Positions 1-5,773 of a stretch of 18,565 nt of DNA are shown one piece after another (within the stretch, counting starts at the first letter, position 1; each line of letters starts with the position of its first letter). The stretch is from Anaerolineae bacterium (GTDB lineage: Bacteria > Chloroflexota > Anaerolineae > JAADDB01). The DNA is taken from assembly GCA_015486895.1 (NCBI GenBank), contig WFQT01000338.1, positions 1 through 18,565 on the forward strand, given 5' to 3'. The position numbers were made by a program, and so were the translations under genes. The notes below the pieces were generated by a model. That model saw nothing but the letters and a program-made list of their open reading frames with translations, was not told the DNA's origin and searched no databases.

Positions 1-1198
1 ATTCTATAATCTTGGTGATGACACCGGCACCCACGGTGTGACCACCCTCACGAATAGCGAAGTGACTTCCCTCTTCCAGTGCTACCGGCGCAATCAGCTT
101 CACCTTCAAGTTCACGTTATCTCCAGGCATGACCATTTCTACACCTTCCGGCAAGAATACCTCCCCGGTCACATCCATCGTCCGAATGTAAAACTGCGGC
201 CGATACCCATTCAAAAAGGGCGTATGACGACCACCTTCTTCTTTCTTCAATACATATACTTCACCCATAAAAGTAGTGTGCGGCGTGATGCTCCCCGGCT
301 TCGCCAAAACCTGCCCCCGCTGCACTTCGTTGCGGGCCACACCTCGCAACAGAACCCCTACGTTCTCCCCAGCTTCAGCACGATCCAACGTCTTCCGGAA
401 CATCTCCAGCCCCGTGGCCACTGTCTTCCGCGTCTCATGCAGACCAACTATCTCCACTTCCTCCATCGGATTGATGATACCCCGCTCCACTCGCCCGGTG
501 ACCACCGTACCACGCCCCTTGATAGAAAATACATCCTCAATCGGCATCAAGAATGGCTTGTCGGTTTCACGCACCGGCGTCGGTATGTAGTTGTCAACCG
601 CATCCATCAATTCCCAAATGCACTTGTACTCCGGCGCATCCGGGTCAGTGCTCGTGGATTGCAACGCTCGCAACGCACTCCCACGAATGATGGGTATCTC
701 GTCCCCAGGGAACCCGTAGCTGTCCAGAAGCTCTCGTAGCTCCATCTCCACCAGCTCCAAAAGCTCCTCGTCATCCATCATGTCAACTTTGTTCAAAAAT
801 ACCACTATCGCCGGCACTTCTACCTGACGCGCTAACAACACGTGCTCCCGCGTCTGCGGCATCGGCCCATCTGGCGCCGCAACCACCAGAATAGCACCAT
901 CCATCTGTGCCGCCCCAGTAATCATGTTCTTGATGTAGTCCGCATGCCCCGGACAGTCTACATGCGCATAATGCCGCTTCGACGTCTCATACTCCACGTG
1001 CGCAATGGCAATGGTAATACCCCGCTCACGCTCCTCCGGAGCCTTGTCAATCTCCTCGAAAGGAGTGAAGTCTGCCCACCCTTTCAAGCCCAATACCTTG
1101 GTAATTGCCGCCGTTAGCGTCGTCTTACCATGGTCAATGTGTCCAATAGTCCCCACATTTGCATGGGGCTTTGTCCGATGATACATCTCCTTGGCCAT
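1..1198 (-). CDS. tuf: Elongation factor Tu (3' end at window edge)
   Basis: EF-Tu is the cytoplasmic GTPase that carries aminoacyl-tRNA to the ribosomal A site. The reading frame opens with ATG at 1198 and gives MAKEMYHRTKPHANVGTIGH. Visible GTPase motifs are G1 GHIDHGKT (residues 19-26), the switch I sequence RGIT (59-62), G3 DCPGH (81-85) and G4 NKVD (136-139). Beta-barrel domains 2 and 3 follow, and the protein ends GAGVITKIIE. After 399 codons a single T remains at base 1, so probably only the last two bases of the stop codon are missing; 399 residues is normal for the family. A Shine-Dalgarno AAAGGAG lies at about 1211-1217. It is the last gene of the str cluster, 420 bp after fusA, with its own promoter candidate. 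The identity is certain; the stop codon is inferred. Confidence 0.98.
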   Translation of the reverse strand, partial: MAKEMYHRTKPHANVGTIGHIDHGKTTLTAAITKVLGLKGWADFTPFEEIDKAPEERERGITIAIAHVEYETSKRHYAHVDCPGHADYIKNMITGAAQMDGAILVVAAPDGPMPQTREHVLLARQVEVPAIVVFLNKVDMMDDEELLELVEMELRELLDSYGFPGDEIPIIRGSALRALQSTSTDPDAPEYKCIWELMDAVDNYIPTPVRETDKPFLMPIEDVFSIKGRGTVVTGRVERGIINPMEEVEIVGLHETRKTVATGLEMFRKTLDRAEAGENVGVLLRGVARNEVQRGQVLAKPGSITPHTTFMGEVYVLKKEEGGRHTPFLNGYRPQFYIRTMDVTGEVFLPEGVEMVMPGDNVNLKVKLIAPVALEEGSHFAIREGGHTVGAGVITKIIE

Positions 1199-1243
1199 TT
1201 AACTGTTTACTCCTTTCATCGGCACCCAGTCATGTAAGACAAA

Positions 1244-1284
1244 GGAAAAGACGCTCCAGTTCCATACCTCCGCAGCGTCTTTCC
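1244..1284 (-). promoter_or_regulatory. Hairpin in the tuf leader
   Basis: Inverted repeat with arms GGAAAAGACGCT (1244-1255) and AGCGTCTTTCC (1274-1284), one bulged base and an 18-nt loop. Read on the minus strand, the stem ends in TCTTTTCC and runs on into TTTGTC, so it is weakly terminator-like. It starts about 45 nt upstream of the tuf start codon and lies downstream of the tuf promoter candidate. It could be an attenuator, an RNA-stability element, or chance. The structure is seen; any function is inference. Confidence 0.35.
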
Positions 1285-1348
1285 AGCTTCGGATTATTCA
1301 TGCCTATGCTCAAAGCGCCCAAATAACCACTTAGGCAGAAACCCTCTT

Positions 1349-1376
1349 AGTATACCCACTCTGCCTATTCTGGCAA
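1349..1376 (-). promoter_or_regulatory. Sigma70-type promoter candidate for tuf
   Basis: On the minus strand TTGCCA (1376-1371) is followed after 16 bp by TATACT (1354-1349). Each hexamer matches the sigma70 consensus at five of six positions. The expected start near 1342 would give a leader of about 145 nt before tuf, containing the hairpin at 1244-1284. It would let tuf be expressed separately from fusA. Confidence 0.5.
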
Positions 1377-1468
1377 ATTTACAAGTAAGCGTTAAACAAC
1401 AACAGCGCCCTTAGAAGGACAAAAAACAAAAGTGACACCTTACTTCCGCCTCCTGTAACCTACCACAC

Positions 1469-1617
1469 ATTCTTGCTGGAATCTGGCGAAACTAAAGTTT
1501 TAGGCTCGACCTAACTATCTTTACCACAGATTGTACGGATTAAAAACACAAAAATAAAATCTGTGCAATCTGTGTTTTTCTGCAGTTAAAATAAAAACGC
1601 CAGCGTTCAGATTCTTA
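1469..1617 (+). mobile_element. MITE-like element, copy A
   Basis: Element body 1476-1610 (135 bp). The left end CTGGAATCTGGCGAAA and the inverted right end CTGAACGCTGGCGTTT match at 12 of 16 positions. The flanks ATTCTTG (1469-1475) and ATTCTTA (1611-1617) agree at six of seven bases and look like a target-site duplication. Inside are CACAGATT (1525-1532) and AATCTGTG (1567-1574), able to form a hairpin. There is no ORF. The right flank ends one base before the fusA stop codon (1619-1621), so the copy sits directly behind fusA and may affect read-through into tuf. Confidence 0.7.
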
Positions 1618-1618
1618 T

Positions 1619-3688
1619 TTAGTACAGCAAACTTTTCGCCACATCATCGGGAACTGGCTGGTAATGGTCGAACTCCATGCTAAAAGTACCTCGCCCCTGA
1701 GTAGCCGAACGCAACGAAGTTGCGTAGCCAAACATCTCGGACAATGGCACCATGGCGACAATTTCCTGTACTCCGCCGACTCGCGGTTCTACGCCCTCAA
1801 TCTGGCCTCGGCGAGCATTGACATCGCCGATCACATCACCAAGAAACTGCTCCGGCACGATAACATTCACTTTCACGATAGGCTCCAACAAAACGGGTTT
1901 GCCTTTCACGAAGCCATCGCGCAAGGCCATGGAAGCGGCAATCTTGAACGCCATCTCCGAGGAGTCCACTTCGTGGTACGAACCATCCACTAACGTCGCC
2001 TTGACGGCGACCACGGGATAGCCAGCCATCACACCACCTTCCAGTGCTTCCATAACCCCCATTCTTACCGCTTTGAAAAACTCGGAAGGCACAGAGCCGC
2101 CAACGATTCGGGTTTCAAACTGGTTGTTGCTGCCGGGCGGCAGGGGCTCCAACTCCAACACCACATGGCCGTATTGGCCTCTTCCCCCCGTCTGGCGGAC
2201 AAAACGTCCTTCGCCGCGAGTAGGTCGTGTAATCGTCTCCCGGTATGAAACTCGTGGCCGGCCCACATTAGCGCGCACCTTAAACTCTCGCCGCATGCGG
2301 TCAACCAGAACCTCCAGATGCAATTCACCCATACCAGAAATGATAGTTTGCCCCGTCTGGTCGTCAACGTGCACTCGGAAAGTGGGATCTTCTTCTGCTA
2401 AGCGGCGCAAAGCATTGGCCATCTTTTCCTGATCGCCCTTGGTCTTCGGCTCCACTGCCACGGAAATCACCGGCTCCGGAAACTCAATGGATTCCAGTGA
2501 GATAGGTGCCTTAGCATCAGCTAACGTCTCACCAGTGAAAGTTTGCTTCAGACCGATAATAGCACCAATATCGCCTGCCTGGATCTCGGATATCTCCTCC
2601 CGCTTATCGGCGTAGATCCGCAATAAACGGCCAATGCGCTCTTTGCGTTGCCTGTTCACGTTTTCCACCATCGAACCGCTAAGCAGGCGCCCGGAATACA
2701 CACGCACATAAGCAAGACGACCCACATACGGATCCGACACAATCTTGAAGATCAAAGCAGCTAAAGGACCATCGGGATCAGGGTAGCGGATAATTATCTC
2801 CTCCGTACGGGGATCAATCCCTTCTACAGGAGGAACATCCACCGGCGAGGGCAGGAAATCTACCACAGCGTCTAACAACGGCTGAACCCCTTTATTGCGC
2901 AATGCCGACCCGCACAGAACCGGCACATACACATTAGCAATGGTGAGCCTGCGCAATGCCTGACGCAACTCATCCGGCGCAACTTCCTCACCCTCCAGAT
3001 ACTTCATAGCCACATCATCATCGTGCTCAGCGATAGCAGCCACTAACTCTTCCCGGTGATGCTCCACCGCTGCTCGCAGCCCCTCCGGCACATCAACTTG
3101 TTCCGGGTGTGCACCCAGCTCATCGGTAAACACCCACCCTTGCTCTTCAATCAGATCCACTACACCGCGGAACTTATCCTCCGCACCAATAGGGATCTGA
3201 ATGGGCAAAGGTTGAGCACCCAGGCGGTTACGAATCATTTCCACAGTACGCCAGTAATCAGCCCCAGTGCGATCCATTTTGTTCACGAAGCAAATGCGCG
3301 GCACATTATAACGGTCTGCCTGACGCCACACTGTTTCTGATTGCGGTTCTACACCGGCCACAGCATCAAACACAACCACACCACCGTCCAATACGCGCAG
3401 ACTGCGCTGCACCTCGGCAGTGAAGTCAATGTGGCCCGGTGTATCAATAAGATTGATACGATGTCCCTGCCACTCGCAGCTAATAGCCGCCGATGTAATG
3501 GTAATACCGCGCTCCCTTTCCTGCTCCATCCAGTCAGTGACCGTCGTACCTTCATCCACGTTCCCTAACCGATACGTTTTCCCCGCATAGAACAGGATGC
3601 GCTCGGTGGTCGTCGTTTTACCGGCATCGATATGGGCGATAATCCCAATATTACGTAAATTCTTCAGAACATGTGCCTTTTCCGCCAT
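1619..3688 (-). CDS. fusA: Elongation factor G
   Basis: EF-G is the GTPase that drives translocation of tRNA and mRNA and, with RRF, recycles ribosomes. The chosen start is ATG at 3688 (MAEKAHVLKNLRNIGIIAHI), giving 689 residues, close to the 691 of Thermus EF-G. The frame stays open 25 codons further upstream, but those residues do not look like EF-G. Motifs are G1 AHIDAGKT (residues 18-25), RGITIT in switch I, DTPGHIDF (G3) and NKMD (G4). Domains II-V follow, including GRPRVSYRET and the C-terminal segment around MFGYATSLRSATQGRG. A purine-rich GGGGGAG at 3702-3708 lies 13 nt before the start, a rather long spacing. The gene is 224 bp after rpsG and 420 bp before tuf. No damage is seen. Confidence 0.97.
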   Translation of the reverse strand: MAEKAHVLKNLRNIGIIAHIDAGKTTTTERILFYAGKTYRLGNVDEGTTVTDWMEQERERGITITSAAISCEWQGHRINLIDTPGHIDFTAEVQRSLRVLDGGVVVFDAVAGVEPQSETVWRQADRYNVPRICFVNKMDRTGADYWRTVEMIRNRLGAQPLPIQIPIGAEDKFRGVVDLIEEQGWVFTDELGAHPEQVDVPEGLRAAVEHHREELVAAIAEHDDDVAMKYLEGEEVAPDELRQALRRLTIANVYVPVLCGSALRNKGVQPLLDAVVDFLPSPVDVPPVEGIDPRTEEIIIRYPDPDGPLAALIFKIVSDPYVGRLAYVRVYSGRLLSGSMVENVNRQRKERIGRLLRIYADKREEISEIQAGDIGAIIGLKQTFTGETLADAKAPISLESIEFPEPVISVAVEPKTKGDQEKMANALRRLAEEDPTFRVHVDDQTGQTIISGMGELHLEVLVDRMRREFKVRANVGRPRVSYRETITRPTRGEGRFVRQTGGRGQYGHVVLELEPLPPGSNNQFETRIVGGSVPSEFFKAVRMGVMEALEGGVMAGYPVVAVKATLVDGSYHEVDSSEMAFKIAASMALRDGFVKGKPVLLEPIVKVNVIVPEQFLGDVIGDVNARRGQIEGVEPRVGGVQEIVAMVPLSEMFGYATSLRSATQGRGTFSMEFDHYQPVPDDVAKSLLY

Positions 3689-3743
3689 ACCCTGACCACA
3701 TCTCCCCCATGGCATAGAAGAGCCGCGCCTACCCATCCCAACA

Positions 3744-3778
3744 GAGGGAATTATAACGGCCATAACCGCTATTCCCTC
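3744..3778 (-). promoter_or_regulatory. TATAAT box inside an inverted repeat upstream of fusA
   Basis: A perfect TATAAT occurs on the minus strand at 3755-3750, about 60 bp before the fusA start. No convincing -35 hexamer lies at 16-18 bp. The box is overlapped by an inverted repeat with 8-bp arms GAGGGAAT (3744-3751) and ATTCCCTC (3771-3778). It could be a promoter with an operator-like palindrome, a leader hairpin, or coincidence. Confidence 0.25.
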
Positions 3779-3912
3779 GGTGCAACAGGTAAGCTCGGCT
3801 CAGGTCAATTCTCAACAAGTTTAACCAAAGCACTCATGCCTGCAACAGGCACGTATTGGATAACCAGGTAGCACCACTACAGCTAAAGCAAAACCGCAAC
3901 CAACACAATGTC

Positions 3913-4383
3913 CTACCAACGATAATGAGAAAACGCTTTGTTGGCCTCCGCCATGCGATGTGTATCTTCGCGCTTCTTAATAGTAGCACCTACGCCTTTG
4001 CTGGCATCTAAAAGCTCCGAGGCCAAGCGCTCAGCCATGGTACTACCAGAACGCTGCCGGGCAAAAGCCACTAACCAACGCAATGCTAAGCTTAAGCGAC
4101 GCTCACTCCGCACTTCCACCGGCACTTGGTAGGTAGCACCACCCACGCGCCTCGGTTTCACCTCGACAATAGGTGTAGCGTTCCTCACAGCGATTTCCAG
4201 GACATCTAAGGCAGGTTTCTTGGCCCGCAACTCTGCTAATTCCAAGGCATCATACACAATGCGCTGAGCCACGCTTTTCTTCCCCCGCGTCATAATCCGG
4301 TTAATTAGCCGAGCTACCAATTCACTCTGATACCTGCTATCAGGTACAACTCCTCGTTTTGCTGGACGATTCCGTCGCGGCAT
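3913..4383 (-). CDS. rpsG: 30S ribosomal protein S7
   Basis: S7 nucleates assembly of the 30S head by binding the 3' major domain of 16S rRNA, and contacts E-site tRNA. The gene starts with ATG at 4383 (MPRRNRPAKRGVVPDSRYQS) and encodes 156 residues, the usual family length. Typical segments are visible: the basic N terminus, SELVARLINRIMTRGKKSVAQ, VKPRRVGGATYQVPVEV, and the C-terminal REDTHRMAEANKAFSHYRW. A GAGGAG Shine-Dalgarno precedes the start by about 9 nt. It lies between rpsL (393 bp upstream) and fusA (224 bp downstream), as in most bacterial str operons. In E. coli, S7 represses its own operon by binding the rpsL-rpsG spacer; here that spacer is much longer and differently structured. 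Confidence 0.97.
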   Translation of the reverse strand: MPRRNRPAKRGVVPDSRYQSELVARLINRIMTRGKKSVAQRIVYDALELAELRAKKPALDVLEIAVRNATPIVEVKPRRVGGATYQVPVEVRSERRLSLALRWLVAFARQRSGSTMAERLASELLDASKGVGATIKKREDTHRMAEANKAFSHYRW

Positions 4384-4427
4384 TCCCTACTCCTCGCTAA
4401 GTGGTCATCTAAAAATTACTTCCCTGT

Positions 4428-4464
4428 TTAGAAGTTCAACTTCTGCGAGAAGTTGAACTTCTAA
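4428..4464. repeat. Perfect 17-bp-arm inverted repeat
   Basis: Arms TTAGAAGTTCAACTTCT (4428-4444) and AGAAGTTGAACTTCTAA (4448-4464) pair perfectly around the 3-nt loop GCG. Each arm is itself nearly palindromic (GAAGTTCAACTTC). It sits 44 bp upstream of the rpsG start codon and does not cover its Shine-Dalgarno. It resembles a small dispersed palindromic repeat; as RNA it would be a very stable hairpin. There is no U-tract on the minus-strand exit, so it is not a standard terminator. Confidence 0.75.
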
Positions 4465-4504
4465 CAAATGTTCTGGCGTTGTTTGTGGGACGGGCCGCTA
4501 GCTC

Positions 4505-4529
4505 GCCCAAGACAACGTTGTCAGCGGGC
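4505..4529. repeat. GC-rich hairpin with a perfect inner palindrome
   Basis: The 12-bp palindrome GACAACGTTGTC (4511-4522) is flanked by GCCC (4505-4508) and GGGC (4526-4529), giving an extended imperfect stem. The surrounding 4484-4555 (TGGGACGGG ... CCACCCTAC) looks like a worn GTAGGG-type palindromic repeat, related in style to the one at 10450-10504. It lies in the rpsL-rpsG spacer. Confidence 0.4.
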
Positions 4530-4669
4530 AGATTAACAATCCACCCTACATTTTCGTCCCTTGTAGCGCTGAAACCGGCATGAGATCTACTGACAAAAAT
4601 AGCAGCACCTCAATGTTTAGGGGCCTCTTACCAACCGAATAAACTCGGGGCCCAAGGCATACCACCGGA

Positions 4670-4687
4670 TGTCCCTCTACAGGGACA
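4670..4687. repeat. Small hairpin in the rpsL-rpsG spacer
   Basis: TGTCCCT (4670-4676) and AGGGACA (4681-4687) pair over a 4-nt loop. It lies 16 bp from the larger hairpin at 4704-4741. No function can be assigned. Confidence 0.4.
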
Positions 4688-4703
4688 GATCATGCCAGCT
4701 TAG

Positions 4704-4741
4704 GCCGTTATCCTCCCCCGAAGTTGGGGGAGGATAACGGC
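4704..4741 (-). promoter_or_regulatory. Strong 16-bp-stem hairpin just after rpsL
   Basis: GCCGTTATCCTCCCCC (4704-4719) and GGGGGAGGATAACGGC (4726-4741) are perfectly complementary with a 6-nt loop. On the minus strand it begins 35 nt after the rpsL stop codon, where a terminator or processing stem would be expected. What follows is CTAAGCTGGC rather than a U-run, so intrinsic termination is doubtful. An mRNA-stabilising 3' hairpin or a dispersed palindromic repeat are alternatives. Confidence 0.55.
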
Positions 4742-4776
4742 ATCACCCAAAATTTAGGGCCTACTTTCGACAATCT

Positions 4777-5193
4777 CTACCGCGGTCGCTTGCTGCCATA
4801 CTTAGAGCGTCCCCGCCGTCGATCATCAACGCCGGCAGCATCCAACGAGCCCCGCACGATGTGATATCGCACACCAGGCAAGTCCTTAACACGACCACCA
4901 CGTACCAGCACAACTGAGTGCTCCTGTAAATTGTGCCCTTCACCCGGAATATACGCCGTTACCTCAACCCCGTTGGTCAGGCGAACACGGGCCACCTTGC
5001 GCAACGCAGAATTTGGTTTCTTCGGCGTCATCGTCCGCACTTGAGTGCAGACACCGCGGCGCTGTGGAGCACCTTCCTGCAATTTACGAGTTCTACCAGT
5101 CAGTGCGTTATGCACAAAACGCAAAGCTGGCGCTTTCTCTTTTCTACGAACTTTCTTCCGTCCCTTACGAACGAGCTGATTAATAGTCGGCAA
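4777..5193 (-). CDS. rpsL: 30S ribosomal protein S12
   Basis: S12 sits at the 30S decoding centre and controls accuracy. The start chosen is TTG at 5193, which gives the conserved MPTINQLVRKGRKKVRRKEK. An AAGGGGGG Shine-Dalgarno ends a few bases upstream. The result is 138 residues. In-frame codons continue upstream to 5274, but they read into the repeat element of copy B and are not S12-like. Conserved segments are TPKKPNSALRK, YIPGEGHNLQEHSV and RGGRVKDLPGVRYH. The lysines whose mutation gives streptomycin resistance in E. coli are intact (K58 in PKKP, K103 in RVKD), as is the aspartate D104 that many bacteria methylthiolate. Between PAL (residues 22-24) and PQRRGVC there are 18 residues against 3 in E. 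coli, an extension also seen in Firmicutes. Confidence 0.96.
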   Translation of the reverse strand: MPTINQLVRKGRKKVRRKEKAPALRFVHNALTGRTRKLQEGAPQRRGVCTQVRTMTPKKPNSALRKVARVRLTNGVEVTAYIPGEGHNLQEHSVVLVRGGRVKDLPGVRYHIVRGSLDAAGVDDRRRGRSKYGSKRPR

Positions 5194-5213
5194 AAGACCC
5201 CCCTTGCTGAAAA

Positions 5214-5380
5214 TATAGTACTGATTTGACAATGACGTTGTTGGTTTTAGCACCAGATTAACACAGACTTTCACAGAAATTTAGGGGACAATCAGTATAA
5301 TCTGCGTAACCTGTGCAATCTGTGATCGGAATTGCCTTATTAAAAAGCGAAATGGATTTCCGCCAGACTCCAGTACAATA
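5214..5380 (-). mobile_element. MITE-like element, copy B
   Basis: Element body 5221-5373 (153 bp), oriented opposite to copies A, C and D. On the minus strand it begins CTGGAGTCTGGCGGAAATCC, nearly identical to the start of copies C and D, and carries CACAGATT and AATCTG motifs inside. Its other end, read on the plus strand (CTGATTTGACAATGACG), matches the inverted end of copy C apart from a 4-bp insertion. The flanks TATAGTA (5214-5220) and TACAATA (5374-5380) agree at five of seven bases, as expected of an older duplication. It ends about 10 bp before the rpsL Shine-Dalgarno. Confidence 0.6.
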
Positions 5381-5773
5381 ATTGTTCAGCACCCCAGTAA
5401 ATCGACCACAAATCCAACGATTTTCTTGTTAACCTTCTCGTATCTTCTCAATTTCCCAGGACCTTGTCCCCGCCCTCTGAATAAATTCAGGGATTGAGAG
5501 GGTACCTCTTCTGGTGTAATTCACAAAATCCATAGTAAAACAGAACTCATAACAAGCATCGCCGGATCACTGAGCGCTTACAAAATCCATAATAACCTAC
5601 ACCGTTCCGAGTCAACGAACCAAAATTTTAACACAAGCAGGTAACCAGGTCAAATGTCCAATATCAAGAACAGCCAGCAAGAAAAGTACCCTAATTACAA
5701 AACCTGCCTGCGCAGGCTAGAATCCAGTCGCTGGAGGGCAACTTTTATAGGCGTTGCTGCTAAAGCCTATTTC
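5381..5773. other. rpoC-rpsL spacer, no gene seen
   Basis: This stretch has no convincing ORF or RNA gene. It holds the promoter candidate at 5589-5615, two copies of ACAAAATCCATA (5523-5534 and 5580-5591), a small CTGAAT/ATTCAG inverted repeat near 5477-5490 and the 12-bp palindrome GCCTGCGCAGGC (5706-5717) about 55 bp after rpoC. No clear Rho-independent terminator for rpoC was found. Confidence 0.6.
5589..5615 (-). promoter_or_regulatory. Promoter candidate upstream of rpsL
   Basis: On the minus strand TTGACT (5615-5610) and TATTAT (5594-5589) each match the sigma70 consensus at five of six positions. The 15-bp spacing is shorter than optimal. The predicted start near 5582 would give a leader of about 390 nt that includes all of element B. 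It is a candidate start for the rpsL-rpsG-fusA transcript, independent of rpoBC. Confidence 0.35.

Noticed and set aside
38..739. Plus-strand open frame of 233 codons
   Set aside because: It is the antisense of tuf, whose EF-Tu reading on the minus strand is unmistakable; the plus frame resembles no family and lacks a plausible start context.
5706..5717. GCCTGCGCAGGC palindrome as the rpoC terminator
   Set aside because: With a realistic loop only about four base pairs remain, and the T-run after it on the minus strand is just TTTTG; too weak to call.
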